Assembly: GCF_003259835.1 (NCBI RefSeq)
Contig: NZ_QLMI01000009.1
Coordinates: 19,005 to 83,004, forward strand
From: Flavobacterium aquaticum
GTDB taxonomy: Bacteria > Bacteroidota > Bacteroidia > Flavobacteriales > Flavobacteriaceae
Direction of reading: 5' to 3'
DNA length: 64,000 nucleotides
Numbering within the stretch: the first letter of the stretch is position 1; each line of letters begins with the position of its first letter. Positions 1 to 10,000 of this stretch are shown one piece after another. The notes under the pieces were generated by a model. That model ran no database searches. It was not told where the DNA came from and was given only the letters and a program-made list of their open reading frames with translations. A program made the translations under genes and the position numbers.

Positions 1-758
1 CAGGAGGTTCTTTGGGATGTGCTGAGTTTTTGGTTACCCTTTACCAAGACGTTATGAAACGTAACGAAGGTTTTGATATGAACGGAATTGGTGAAGATTT
101 ATTCTTCTTATCAAACGGACATATTTCTCCTGTTTTTTACAGTGTTTTAGCTAGAAGCGGTTACTTTTCAGTAGCAGAATTAGCAACATTCAGAAAATTA
201 AATTCAAGATTACAAGGTCACCCAACAACTCATGAAGGTTTACCTGGAATCAGAATGGCTTCGGGTTCGTTAGGACAAGGAATGTCGGTTGCAATTGGAG
301 CGGCGCAAGCTAAAAAATTGAACAACGATAACCATTTAGTTTTTGCTCTTTTAGGTGATGGAGAATTACAAGAAGGACAAAACTGGGAAGCGATTATGTA
401 TGCTTCGGCAAAAAAAGTAGACAATTTAATCGCGACTATCGACTTAAACGGAAAACAAATTGACGGAACTACAGACGAAGTTTTGGCCATGGGAAGTGTT
501 AAAGCGAAGTTTGAAGCATTTGATTGGATTGTTTTAGAAATCAAAGAAGGAAACAACATTGACGCTATCAAAGCTGGTTTAGCAGACGCAAAATCAAAAT
601 CAGGTAACGGAAAACCAGTTTGTATTTTATTGCATACTGAAATGGGTAACGGTGTTGATTTCATGATGCACACACACGCTTGGCATGGAAAAGCGCCAAA
701 TGATGAGCAATTAGCAAAAGCGTTAGAACAAAATGTTGAAACTTTAGGAGATTACTAG
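1..758 (+). CDS. Transketolase, N-terminal subunit (5' end outside window)
   Basis: This is the thiamine-diphosphate-binding half of a split transketolase of the non-oxidative pentose phosphate pathway. The reading frame is already open at base 3 and reads GGSLG at the window edge, a conserved early motif of transketolases, so the true start lies upstream and the TTG at position 12 is internal. Visible motifs are SNGHISP, GSLGQGMSVAIGAA and the diphosphate/metal-binding GDGELQEGQNWE followed by IDLNGKQIDG. The C-terminal half is the next gene, 4 bp downstream, so the two are surely co-transcribed and form one enzyme. The family assignment is very secure; only the N-terminus is missing. Confidence 0.95.
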   Translation, partial: GGSLGCAEFLVTLYQDVMKRNEGFDMNGIGEDLFFLSNGHISPVFYSVLARSGYFSVAELATFRKLNSRLQGHPTTHEGLPGIRMASGSLGQGMSVAIGAAQAKKLNNDNHLVFALLGDGELQEGQNWEAIMYASAKKVDNLIATIDLNGKQIDGTTDEVLAMGSVKAKFEAFDWIVLEIKEGNNIDAIKAGLADAKSKSGNGKPVCILLHTEMGNGVDFMMHTHAWHGKAPNDEQLAKALEQNVETLGDY

Positions 759-762
759 AATT

Positions 763-1716
763 ATGAAAAAATATATCAACCAAGGCAGTAAAGATACCCG
801 TTCAGGTTTTGGAGCTGGAATGACTGAATTAGGTCAAAAAAATGAAAACGTAGTAGCACTTTGTGCGGATTTAATTGGATCATTAAAATTTGATGATTTC
901 AAAAAAAACCACCCAGAGCGTTTCTTCCAAATTGGAATTGCTGAAGCCAACATGATTGGAATTGCAGCTGGATTAACAATTGGTGGAAAAATTCCATTTA
1001 CAGGAACCTTCGCTAACTTTTCTACCGGAAGAGTATATGACCAAATTCGTCAATCGGTAGCGTATTCAGATAAGAATGTGAAGATTTGTGCTTCTCACGC
1101 GGGATTAACGCTTGGAGAAGACGGGGCTACGCACCAAATCTTAGAAGATATCGGTTTAATGAAAATGTTACCAGGAATGACCGTAATCAACACTTGTGAT
1201 TACAACCAAACCAAAGCAGCAACTTTAGCTTTAGCGGATCATCACGGACCAGCATATTTGCGTTTTGGTCGTCCAGTGGTGCCTAACTTTATGCCAGCTG
1301 ACGAACCTTTCGTAATTGGAAAAGCGATTATGTTAAATGAAGGAACTGATGTTACGATTATTGCAACTGGACATTTAGTTTGGGAAGCTTTAATTGCAGC
1401 AGAAGCTTTAGAAGCAAAAGGTATTTCAGCAGAAGTAATAAACATTCATACCATTAAACCATTAGACGAAGAAGCAATTCTAAAATCAGTGAAGAAAACT
1501 GGTTGTGTGGTTACTGCTGAAGAGCATAACATTATTGGTGGTTTAGGAGAAAGTGTTTCAAGAACATTAGTTCAAAATCATTTAGTACCACAAGAATTTG
1601 TAGCAGTAAACGACAGCTTCGGAGAAAGTGGAACACCAGACCAATTAATGGAAAAATACAAATTAAACAATCAAGCGATTGTTGAGGCTGTAGAAAGAGT
1701 TATCAAAAGAAAATAA
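763..1716 (+). CDS. Transketolase, C-terminal subunit
   Basis: This 317-residue protein is the second half of the split transketolase. It carries the pyrimidine-binding domain (about residues 5-170) and the C-terminal transketolase domain (about 185-305). The motif QIGIAEANM includes Glu61, the glutamate that activates the cofactor in this family. HAGLTLGEDGATHQ and the C-terminal EEHNIIGGLGE are typical as well. It follows the N-terminal subunit by 4 bp and is followed by a strong terminator, so the pair forms the end of an operon. The distant relative 1-deoxyxylulose-5-phosphate synthase is a single longer chain, so it is unlikely here. Confidence 0.96.
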   Translation: MKKYINQGSKDTRSGFGAGMTELGQKNENVVALCADLIGSLKFDDFKKNHPERFFQIGIAEANMIGIAAGLTIGGKIPFTGTFANFSTGRVYDQIRQSVAYSDKNVKICASHAGLTLGEDGATHQILEDIGLMKMLPGMTVINTCDYNQTKAATLALADHHGPAYLRFGRPVVPNFMPADEPFVIGKAIMLNEGTDVTIIATGHLVWEALIAAEALEAKGISAEVINIHTIKPLDEEAILKSVKKTGCVVTAEEHNIIGGLGESVSRTLVQNHLVPQEFVAVNDSFGESGTPDQLMEKYKLNNQAIVEAVERVIKRK

Positions 1717-1736
1717 TATTCTTTTAATTTATATAG

Positions 1737-1760
1737 AAATCCTCAAGTAATTGGGGATTT
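1737..1760 (+). terminator. Rho-independent terminator after transketolase
   Basis: A 10-bp stem (AAATCCTCAA pairing with TTGGGGATTT, one wobble pair) with a GTAA loop runs into nine T residues. It lies 20 bp after the transketolase C-subunit stop codon. Confidence 0.85.
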
Positions 1761-1902
1761 TTTTTTACTCAAAATTAAATTTAACATAAACCAGAGCAAA
1801 TAATAAGTGAGAATTTTACTATATTGCACTTCATTAATAAACAAGAAGTTACCGATATTTTTTTATCAACAACAAATTGAATTTTAATTAAAAACAAATT
1901 AA

Positions 1903-3255
1903 ATGAAAAAAATTCTACTCTCTTTATTTAGTTTTTTCAGCATTTACAACTACTCTCAAGGGTGTGTTGATCGAATTGTTTGCTCAGATGATATGATAAC
2001 TTTGTACCTTCTCGATGGCAATTCCTTAACTTGGGGAAGAAACCAATATGGTCAACTTGGTAATAATACAACTACTTTACAAAATACTCCTGTTGCAACT
2101 ATTAATGAAGATAATTGGTTGGTTGTTAATCACGGACGAATGCATAGCGTAGCCATAAACCAAGATGGAACACTTTGGACTTGGGGAAACAATGCAGTTG
2201 GACAACTTGGAAACGGAAACACCAATAATAGTTATATACCTGTACAAGTGGGTACAGATTCTGATTGGACAGCAATATCACCAGGAAACCTTCATACAGT
2301 TGCTTTAAAATCTAATGGTACACTTTGGGGTTGGGGCAACAATGGAGCTTTTGAAATAAATAATAGTGCTTCTACCTATATTACAAGTCCTGTTCAAATG
2401 AGTCTAGATACTGATTGGAATAAAATTTATGGAGGCTACTTCAAAACATTTGTTATAAAAAATAATGGTACTTTATGGGGAATAGGAAGAAATAATTCAG
2501 GTGATTTAGGAACTGGAAATAATTTCACCCTTCTTAATTTAACTCAAATTGGTACGGATACTGATTGGCTTAAAATTTCTGCTGCACGTGATCGATATAC
2601 AATTGCATTGAAAACCAATGGTACGCTTTGGGCTTGGGGAAACAATGAAAATGGTCGTTTGGGAGATGGTACAACTATCAACAGACCAGCACCAGTTCAA
2701 ATTGGAAATAGTACATGGAAAGATGTCGCAGCTGGAAATTTTCATGTAATTGGAATCAAATCTGATGGTACGCTTTGGCAATGGGGCTCTTATGGTTGGA
2801 TAAATGGAATCATGTTAATTCCAAATAGCAATGTACCAGTCCAAGTAGGAACAGATTCAAACTGGAAATCTGTTGCCGCAGGTTACTCTAGTTCGTATGC
2901 CATAAAAGAAGATAATACTTTGTATGCTTGGGGTTATAACGGAGGTTATTTAGGTGATGGAACGTCAACTTCCTATGCAAATCCAATCTTGTTTCCATGT
3001 ACAACATTAAGTGAAGAAAGTTTTGAAAATACCGATATTTCTATTTACCCAAATCCTGTTAAAGACGAATTAAACATTTTTAATTCAACCGAAATATCAA
3101 GTTTTGAAATTTTTAACGTAATTGGTCAAAAAGTAATTCAAGGAACAATTCAAAACAATAAAATTAATACCGCCCAACTCTCTGATGGAATGTATATTTG
3201 TTATTTATATAAAAATAATGGGCAGTTTGTTACGCACAAATTCATTAAAGAGTAA
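1903..3255 (+). CDS. Secreted RCC1-repeat protein with T9SS sorting domain
   Basis: This 450-residue protein begins with a signal peptide (about residues 1-20, ending NYSQG) and is made of about seven RCC1-type beta-propeller blades. Blade motifs are of the form [36 protein letters not shown] and [12 protein letters not shown], each preceded by a [15 protein letters not shown] strand. Residues about 378-450 form a type A T9SS C-terminal sorting domain ([13 protein letters not shown], then NVIGQKV and [10 protein letters not shown]). The protein is therefore expected to be exported to the periplasm, moved across the outer membrane by T9SS and attached to or released from the cell surface. Its ligand cannot be told. 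It stands alone, after a terminator and in the same direction as the DUF4468 gene. Confidence 0.9.
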   Translation: MKKILLSLFSFFSIYNYSQGCVDRIVCSDDMITLYLLDGNSLTWGRNQYGQLGNNTTTLQNTPVATINEDNWLVVNHGRMHSVAINQDGTLWTWGNNAVGQLGNGNTNNSYIPVQVGTDSDWTAISPGNLHTVALKSNGTLWGWGNNGAFEINNSASTYITSPVQMSLDTDWNKIYGGYFKTFVIKNNGTLWGIGRNNSGDLGTGNNFTLLNLTQIGTDTDWLKISAARDRYTIALKTNGTLWAWGNNENGRLGDGTTINRPAPVQIGNSTWKDVAAGNFHVIGIKSDGTLWQWGSYGWINGIMLIPNSNVPVQVGTDSNWKSVAAGYSSSYAIKEDNTLYAWGYNGGYLGDGTSTSYANPILFPCTTLSEESFENTDISIYPNPVKDELNIFNSTEISSFEIFNVIGQKVIQGTIQNNKINTAQLSDGMYICYLYKNNGQFVTHKFIKE

Positions 3256-3387
3256 TTAAAAAATACTTAAACAAATTAATGATCGGCTAAATTGAAAAGC
3301 ACATTTATCTCAAAGGTATTTTTATTTTAAAAAAATTATATTATCATTGTATTCGACTTAACCATTATTAAACCAAGCTCCATAAAT

Positions 3388-3930
3388 ATGAAAAAAATTC
3401 TTTTATTATTAGCATTGACTACGTTCACCATGAATGCCCAAGATAAATTCGATTTCCCATTGAATGAAAACGGGCAGATTATCTTCTCGGAAGTTGTATC
3501 TGCGGAAGGAAAAACCAAAGATGACTTGTTTAACAACTCCAAAATGTTCTTTGTAAATATCTATAAAGAAACACAAGATAAGATTAAACAGGATAAGGAA
3601 GCTTTATCGGTTACTGACACCCAGTATTCTTTCATGACGATTAAGGCAAACGGAAGTGAGACAAAAGTAAAATTGTTTTATACTATTTCTATTATGTCAA
3701 AAGAAGGCAAATACAAATACGAAATAAAAAATATCTTTATCAAGTCGAGTGCTGAAACAACTGTAGAGAAAATGTTTGATAAATTGGCTTCCGAAAAAGC
3801 GGTGGAAAATCCAAAATTAATGGAAACTCTTAAAGCCTATTATGCAGCAATCAATTCTACAATTGACACCATTAAAAGCGACATTAAAAAGGAAATGGCA
3901 AAAGCTAGCGCATCTAAAAGCGACTGGTAG
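3388..3930 (+). CDS. DUF4468 (TBP-like fold) domain protein
   Basis: This 180-residue exported protein has a short signal peptide (MKKILLLLALTTFTMNAQD) and then a domain that matches the Bacteroidota DUF4468 pattern. The pattern is a beta strand with NENGQIIFSEVV, a helix KTKDDLFNNSKMFFVN, and strands around FMTIKANGS and KLFYTISIMSKEGKYKYEI. The function of the family is unknown and the location is likely periplasmic. The C-terminus is a lysine-rich helix. The gene is monocistronic and is followed by a strong terminator. Assignment is by pattern memory, so the family is fairly sure and the role is not known. Confidence 0.75.
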   Translation: MKKILLLLALTTFTMNAQDKFDFPLNENGQIIFSEVVSAEGKTKDDLFNNSKMFFVNIYKETQDKIKQDKEALSVTDTQYSFMTIKANGSETKVKLFYTISIMSKEGKYKYEIKNIFIKSSAETTVEKMFDKLASEKAVENPKLMETLKAYYAAINSTIDTIKSDIKKEMAKASASKSDW

Positions 3931-3950
3931 TTTGATTACAAAATACACTA

Positions 3951-3980
3951 AAAAAAGCTTCATTAATTTGAAGCTTTTTT
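3951..3980 (+). terminator. Terminator after DUF4468 gene
   Basis: A perfect 11-bp stem (AAAAAAGCTTC with GAAGCTTTTTT) encloses an 8-base loop. The symmetrical A and T tracts mean it could work in both directions, which suits its place between convergent genes. A second imperfect hairpin (GTAATTTCCG with CGGAATTAC, about 4021-4045) lies closer to menD. Confidence 0.8.
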
Positions 3981-4073
3981 GTTTTCAGATGGTAATTTAC
4001 CGAGCGAAGTGTAAATAGAGTAATTTCCGATAGCGCGGAATTACATTCCGTATTCATAAAACTAAAAAAGTAT

Positions 4074-5726
4074 TCACTTCAACCTTCTAAAAAAATCCAG
4101 CAAAATTCCATTATTCTCTTTTTCTGGAGTGAAAACTTCTAGAATACTTGGTTTTTCGTTTTGGTTTAAGAATGCAGTATATTGTTGTTGTAATGTCATT
4201 TCATCATTTGCTTCAAAATAATCCAATCCGAACATTTTAGCTAAATGGGAAGCGTTTAATTGGTGTGAAGTTTCAAAATACGTGTTAAACGTTTCTGTTT
4301 CTTGATGTCCAGGTAAAATTCTGAAAATTCCGCCACCACTGTTGTTCAACAAAATGATTTTGAAGTTTTTTGGAATATAATTGTTCCACAAAGCGTTGCT
4401 ATCGTATAAAAAGCTAATATCACCTGTAATCAAAATTGTTGGCAAATCAGATGCTAAAGCAGCTCCAATGGCTGTAGATGTGCTTCCATCGATACCACTA
4501 GTACCACGATTGCAAAAAACTTGAATGCTTTTATCTAAATCAAACAACTGCAAGTAACGTATCGCCGAACTATTACTCACTTGTAATTGATTATTTTTTG
4601 GCAGGTTTTGACAAATAAAATCAAACACTTTAAAATCTGAAAACGGAATTTTTGCAGTGTATTCTTGATGTTTTGCTACTCTATCTTTCCAAATAGTAGA
4701 AATACTTGATTTATAAGAACTTTCAATCATTTCTTCAGTCAACAACTGACTCAAAAACGTATTGATTTTAGTTTCAAAATGATTCGTAAGTGCTCCAAAA
4801 GTATCATACGCTCGTAAATCATCCACATGCCAATGGTGTGCTGGTTTGTATTTTCGCAAAAAGGCTTTGATACGTTTCGAAACTACCATTCCACCAAAAG
4901 TCAACAAAATTTCAGGCTGAAACGCTTTGAAATCATCCTCTGCAAATGGCGTAATCAAAGTATCAATTTGGTCGATGAATGTAGGGTGATGTAAATTGGA
5001 TGTTTTTTCAGTTAAAACCACCACACTTGGATCATTCGCTAAAATATCCAAATACTTTTGCTCTACTGAATTTGGGAACAACTCTCCTACTAAAACTAAT
5101 TTCTTAGTCGCTTTATTCCAAGTTTCTATAGTTGAATTTCCTAAAGAGAAAGTTTTGCTTTCAGTATTAAAATCAACTATTTCAGGTTGTACTTGTAATT
5201 CAGAAACGGTTTCATACAAAGGTTCTTCAAAAGGCGCATTGATATGGACTGGTCCTTTTTGGGTAACCGCAACATGCAAAGCCATTTGAATGTGATTGTC
5301 GTTTTCAACTGAAATCGCTTCTCTTAAATTGGCATTGTATAAACTGTGATTCGCAAAAACATTTTCCTGACGAATGGTTTGTCCATCACCAATATCAATC
5401 TTGCTTTGTGGTCTGTCCGCAGAAATTACAATTAAAGGAATTTGACTGTAAAAAGCCTCAGCTATTGCAGGATAATAATTCAGTAAAGCCGAACCCGAAG
5501 TACAAACAACCGCAACGGGTTTTTGAATTTGTTGGGCAATTCCCAAAGCAAAAAATGCAGCACAACGTTCGTCAGCAATACTGTAACATTTGAAAAACGG
5601 ATTATTAGTAAATCCAATCGTCAAAGGAGCATTGCGCGAACCTGGTGAAATTACGATATGTTGGACTCCTTTTTGTTGGCAAATTTCGATAATGCTTTGC
5701 GCTAAAGGAATTTTTGGATACATCAT
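4074..5726 (-). CDS. menD: MenD, SEPHCHC synthase (menaquinone biosynthesis)
   Basis: This 550-residue thiamine-diphosphate enzyme condenses 2-oxoglutarate with isochorismate to give SEPHCHC, the first committed step of menaquinone synthesis. The N-terminal domain has SPGSRNAPLTIGF and VAVVCTSGSALLNYYPA. The C-terminal cofactor domain has NRGTSGIDGSTSTAIGAAL and the metal/diphosphate motif GDISFLYDSNALW followed by LLNNSGGGIF. Length is normal for MenD. It starts with two ATGs (MMYP), so the start may be one codon later. It is monocistronic here and has its own -7 box 22 bp upstream. Other men genes are not in the window. Confidence 0.96.
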   Translation of the reverse strand: MMYPKIPLAQSIIEICQQKGVQHIVISPGSRNAPLTIGFTNNPFFKCYSIADERCAAFFALGIAQQIQKPVAVVCTSGSALLNYYPAIAEAFYSQIPLIVISADRPQSKIDIGDGQTIRQENVFANHSLYNANLREAISVENDNHIQMALHVAVTQKGPVHINAPFEEPLYETVSELQVQPEIVDFNTESKTFSLGNSTIETWNKATKKLVLVGELFPNSVEQKYLDILANDPSVVVLTEKTSNLHHPTFIDQIDTLITPFAEDDFKAFQPEILLTFGGMVVSKRIKAFLRKYKPAHHWHVDDLRAYDTFGALTNHFETKINTFLSQLLTEEMIESSYKSSISTIWKDRVAKHQEYTAKIPFSDFKVFDFICQNLPKNNQLQVSNSSAIRYLQLFDLDKSIQVFCNRGTSGIDGSTSTAIGAALASDLPTILITGDISFLYDSNALWNNYIPKNFKIILLNNSGGGIFRILPGHQETETFNTYFETSHQLNASHLAKMFGLDYFEANDEMTLQQQYTAFLNQNEKPSILEVFTPEKENNGILLDFFRRLK

Positions 5727-5747
5727 TTTTAAAAAATAACTGAACTA

Positions 5748-5755
5748 CAAAGTTA
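5748..5755 (-). promoter_or_regulatory. -7 box of menD promoter
   Basis: TAACTTTG on the minus strand matches the Bacteroidota consensus TAnnTTTG and lies 22 bp before the menD start codon. No clear -33 TTG was seen. Confidence 0.6.
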
Positions 5756-5804
5756 CGAAGTTGAAAAGGTTTTTAGTACTTTTACTACGTAATTTCTTTG
5801 CCAA

Positions 5805-6299
5805 ATGGAGATAAAAATTAGAGACTATCAAATGACAGATTGCCCAGCCATTTTAGACATCATTAACGATGCTATTTTAAATTCGACAGCTTTATACGAT
5901 TACAACGTTCGAACTTTAGCTACACAAGAAGCTATTTTTGAAGAAAAACTTCAGAAAGGTTTTCCTGTGATTGTTGCCGAAATGAATAATGAAGTTATAG
6001 GCTTCGGCTATTATAGCGAATTTCGTTTCAGAGAAGCGTATAAATTCACGGTAGAACATTCCGTTTATGCGAATAAGAATGTAATTGGAAAAGGCATCGG
6101 AAAATTATTATTAACCGAATTAATCGAAAGAGCCAAACAACAAAACCTTCACACGATGATTGGCGTTATCGATTCTGAAAACACCAACAGTATTGATTTT
6201 CATAAAAAGTTCGGTTTTGAAGAAGTTGGATTTCTTAAAGAAACAGGCTTTAAATTTAACCGATGGTTACATTCTGTTTTTGTGCAAAAGATATTATAA
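5805..6299 (+). CDS. GNAT N-acetyltransferase (phosphinothricin acetyltransferase-like)
   Basis: This 164-residue protein is a single GNAT domain. It opens with EIKIRDYQMTDCPAILDIIN, a typical first strand and helix. The acetyl-CoA loop reads KNVIGKGIGKLLLTELIERA, matching the Q/RxxGxG/A pattern, and is preceded by the strand EHSVYANKNV. The late motif SENTNSIDFHKKFGFEEVG is characteristic of the phosphinothricin/methionine-sulfoximine acetyltransferase (Pat/MddA) subgroup. The substrate cannot be fixed from sequence; amino-acid analogues are most likely. It is divergent from menD and convergent with the glutathione peroxidase gene. Confidence 0.88.
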   Translation: MEIKIRDYQMTDCPAILDIINDAILNSTALYDYNVRTLATQEAIFEEKLQKGFPVIVAEMNNEVIGFGYYSEFRFREAYKFTVEHSVYANKNVIGKGIGKLLLTELIERAKQQNLHTMIGVIDSENTNSIDFHKKFGFEEVGFLKETGFKFNRWLHSVFVQKIL

Positions 6300-6302
6300 A
6301 AA

Positions 6303-6340
6303 AGTGTTCAGTATTCTAAAAAAAGAATAGACTGAACACT
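6303..6340. terminator. Hairpin between convergent genes, part of a dispersed repeat
   Basis: AGTGTTCAGT pairs with ACTGAACACT, extended by an inner ATTC/GAAT helix around an A-rich loop. It can end the acetyltransferase transcript and, read on the other strand, the glutathione peroxidase transcript. The same arms occur after murA (48814-48855). Confidence 0.6.
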
Positions 6341-6341
6341 A

Positions 6342-6366
6342 TATTCTGAACACTGAATACTAAATT
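6342..6366 (-). repeat. Dispersed repeat overlapping the gpx stop codon
   Basis: The plus-strand string CTGAACACTGAATACTAAAT followed by TAT overlaps the minus-strand stop codon of the glutathione peroxidase gene. A copy with one difference (AACACTAAATTAT) overlaps the murA stop codon at 48848-48869. Confidence 0.75.
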
Positions 6367-6958
6367 ATTTCCCTTCAATCCAATTTACGATTTCAGCATC
6401 TGTAGGCAAAGTTCTTGGAGAAACTACTTTTGCTAATTCACCGTTTTCATTGATTAGGTATTTTTGGAAGTTCCATTGTACTTCGCTGTCTTCTAATCCG
6501 TTTTTAGCTTTTTGAGTTAAGAATTGATAAACTGGATGCATATCGCCACCTTTTACTGAAATTTTAGCCATCATTGGAAACGAAACACCATAATTCTTTT
6601 GACAAAATGTAGCGATTTGTTGATTAGTTCCTGGCTCTTGCGATCCAAAGTTATTCGCTGGAAAACCTACAATTACGAAATTTTTATCTTTATACTTTTC
6701 GTAAATCGCTTGCAATTGTTCGTATTGCGGTGTTAAACCACATTCTGAAGCCGTGTTGACTACTAAGATTTTCTTTCCTTTTAAGGTGGAAAAATCAAAA
6801 GTATCGCCACTTAAATCTTCAACTTTGAACTGATAAATTGTTTCTTTTGCCATAGGTGTTGTGGTTGCTGTTGCCGTAGTCGTTTGCTTTTTTTGTGCCT
6901 GATTTTGACAACTGAAAAACAAAGCCACTACCGAAAACAAGGTTACTAATTTCTTCAT
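6365..6958 (-). CDS. Glutathione peroxidase-family lipoprotein
   Basis: This 197-residue thiol peroxidase has a lipoprotein signal (VVALFFSC, lipid-bearing Cys at about 17), a Q/T-rich linker to about residue 37, and then a complete glutathione peroxidase domain. The catalytic motif is NTASECGLTPQYEQL, with Cys in place of the selenocysteine of animal enzymes. FPANNFGSQEPGTNQQI supplies the Gln, and VQWNFQKYLI supplies the Trp and Asn of the catalytic tetrad. It most likely reduces hydroperoxides with thioredoxin-type donors in the periplasm, because membrane anchoring is implied by the lipobox. The physiological donor is inferred from the family. Confidence 0.92.
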   Translation of the reverse strand: MKKLVTLFSVVALFFSCQNQAQKKQTTTATATTTPMAKETIYQFKVEDLSGDTFDFSTLKGKKILVVNTASECGLTPQYEQLQAIYEKYKDKNFVIVGFPANNFGSQEPGTNQQIATFCQKNYGVSFPMMAKISVKGGDMHPVYQFLTQKAKNGLEDSEVQWNFQKYLINENGELAKVVSPRTLPTDAEIVNWIEGK

Positions 6959-7024
6959 CTCTTTTTTATTTCAAATTTAGGATTTTAAAACGCAATTTTT
7001 GATAAACATTTCATAAAAAAAAAT

Positions 7025-7042
7025 GGCCGCTTATTAGCGACC
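7025..7042 (-). terminator. Terminator of the cytochrome c biogenesis gene
   Basis: On the minus strand GGTCGC pairs with GCGGCC (one G-U pair) around TAATAA and then runs into an A/T tract (ATTTTTTTT). It lies 7 bp after the stop codon. Confidence 0.75.
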
Positions 7043-7048
7043 AAATTC

Positions 7049-10000
7049 TTATTTTTTATAATATTTCTTATACGGAAAGTAAGCTATTGCGGCTATAACT
7101 AAAACAATTGCTAAAATAATGAAGTAATAGGTTACGTTTTGTTTTTCACCCGAAGCGTAACTATGTAAACCACTTAAGTGGAAATTTACTCCAAAATACG
7201 TCATTAAAATAGAAGCGAAAGCTAAAACGCTCATTACATTATAAATCCATCTTCCTCTTAATGCTGGCACAAAGCGCGCATGAATTACAAATGCATACAC
7301 CATAATACTGATTAAAGCCCAAGTTTCTTTTGGATCCCAACCCCAATAACGTCCCCAACTTTCGTTAGCCCATTGTCCGCCGAGGAAGTTCCCTATGGTT
7401 AACATGACTAAACCTACTGTTAGTGCCATTTCATTGATGTATGTGATTTCGTCTATGCTTAATTTCATTCTTTCTTTGTTCTTTTCGTTTGTGAAAATCA
7501 TCAAGAATAATGAAACTAAACCTAAAACCATCGCTAAAGTAAATGGTCCGTAACTAGCTACGATAACTGCAACGTGAATCATTAACCAATACGAATTTAA
7601 AACGGGTTGTAAGTTTCCGATAGACGGATCCATCCAGTTCCAGTGTGCAATCATCAAAATCATAGAAGTTACAAATGCGGTTGAAGCAACTGTAAGTTTT
7701 GAATCTTTTCCGAAAGCCAATCCAAAGAACATGGTTGCCCAAGCTACGTAAATCATGCTTTCATACGCATCACTCCAAGGCGCGTGACCTGAAATGTACC
7801 ATCTAACAATTAATCCTGCTAAATGTAAGATAAAAAACACACCAATTAATCCATGAAAAACATTGATAATCGTTCGAATAGCTTTTGAATTTTTGAAAAT
7901 TTGTATAATACAGAAAATCAACATTAAAACTCCTGCCAACATATACAAATAATACAATCTTTTGAAGATATCGTATTTGTTGTAAGTGATTTCAGAGCTG
8001 ATTTTACTTTCCGAAAGCATTACGGCTTTTCCGTATTTTTTTTGGTATTCGGTTAGTCCTTTTAAAAGGCTATTTGGTAATTCGTAATTTTTACTTTGTG
8101 ATGCTTTATCCAAGGCATTCAAATAAAACGGCATTACATTTTTAATAGAATCCAAAGCAGTTCCTGTAGGCTGATTCACTTCTAAAAATGAAACCCATTT
8201 GTTCGATTTATCTCCTGGAATTGGAAACACTTTCAAAATTTGTCCACTCAAAGCCGAATATAAAAGGTTTACTTTTTTGTCTGCTTCAATAAAATCTTTT
8301 TGAAATTGATTCGGAACTGGCTCTTTGTAAGCCGTTTCTAAAAATTGAGCCAATTTATAACTTCCAGTTTCATCGAAAAAGGCTACTAAAGGTGCGTATT
8401 TTGCTTCTTTTTCTACACCAATTAATTTACGAATACTATCATTTCCTCTTTTTAAATATATGATTGGCAACGAATACCAATACTGAGGATATTGCGTCAT
8501 AGATAAAAACGCTTGATCGGAATTCATTCCTTCATACGTATCACTTTTAGATACTTTACGAAGTAATTCTGATGAAAACGTATTAATAGGTTTCATACGA
8601 CCACCATCTTGAATTACGATTTTTCCAAATTCATTTGCATGTTCAACGGAAACTTCGTGTTCTTTTAATAACTTCAGAATTTCTTCTTTGCTTGGTTGGT
8701 GATTATGTTGTTGCGCAAAAGTTAATGAAGAAAATAAAATCAAAAACACGCTCAATAAACCTGCTTTTTTCGCTTTCACTTTTTCTAATTTCTCTTTCAA
8801 ACTTGAAAAACGACTATTTTTTGTAAACAATATCGCCATCAAACCAAAATACAACAAGAAATAACCAATATAAGTAATCCAAGTTCCCCAGAAATCGTGA
8901 CTTACAGAAAGATTAGTTCCTTTTTCGTCAGGGTCGAATCCCGCTTGGAAGAATCTAAATCCTCTGTAATCTAAGATATGATTCATGAAAACACTGTCTT
9001 TGAAGGTTTTCTTTTGTTCAGTATCAATAACTTCGATTTTACTTTTGAAAGCCGAATAACTATTTTCTGTTCCTGGATATTTATCAGCGATAAAATCGTC
9101 TAATTTCACAGAAAAAGGTGTATTGTAAATTTTACTTCCGAAGAAAAGTGTAAATTCTAAATCACCAATCTTAACACTTTGCGGAACTCCTTGCTTTCCT
9201 CTTGAACCAACTAAAGTTAAGATTTCTTCTTTTCCTTGTGTCTTTATTTTAACTTTCAAAGCATCATCGGTTTGTTTGTCTTTGAAATCATTATTCGATT
9301 TGAAAGTCAATTCTCCTTTTATTGCAGGTTCTGGAAATACAAACTGAGCTCCACCAATATTATATAAAGAACGTAACATTAAAGGTTGCACAGAATCTTT
9401 CACCACTTTACCTTGTAATTTATCTGCCATTCGCATAAAATCACCTTCAAAAGGCGTTTGAATCGTGTAGGCTTCAGCAATTTTAGTGATATTTATTGCG
9501 CCCTCAGTATATTTATTAAAGGCAAAAAGTACGTTGTGTAAATTTTGAACTTCGCCTTCTTTTAAGTAGTGTTCGTGACGTGTTCCTCCACTCGACTCTA
9601 CCATTTTAATCATCAATTGTCCAGTTTCAGAAGCTACAACTGTTTCGGTAGCGTTCATAATAAATTCTTGATGTTCTACTTCAAATGGAATGCCACTAAA
9701 CTCGCCTCCCATTGAAAAATGATTACTAGCGAAAGCATTCAAAAAGCCGTCTTCTTTTACTTCTGGGGCTAAATACAAACCTTCTTCAAAAGTTCTACGA
9801 CGCATTTGTCCTTCGTGATTTCCATCCACTAAAACTGTTAAATAAGGTTTATCGGAATAAATCATATTGGCTGATTCGCCTTCTCTGATTGGCATCATTC
9901 CTTCATAACTAATATAACGCGTAACAAAAGCTCCAACTATAATTAGAATAAAAGAAAGGTGTAAAATTAAAGTCGCCCAATTTTCTTTTTTATGTAATTG

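Noticed and set aside
12..758. TTG at position 12 as the start of transketolase N
   Set aside because: The frame is open to the window edge and already encodes the conserved GGS before the TTG, so the gene starts outside the window.
4012..4050. Hairpin GTAATTTCCG/CGGAATTAC as a separate regulatory element
   Set aside because: It has a bulge and no T tract; it may add to menD termination but this is too weak to claim.
6365..6958. Selenocysteine in glutathione peroxidase
   Set aside because: The catalytic position is encoded by a Cys codon (TASECGLT), not TGA.
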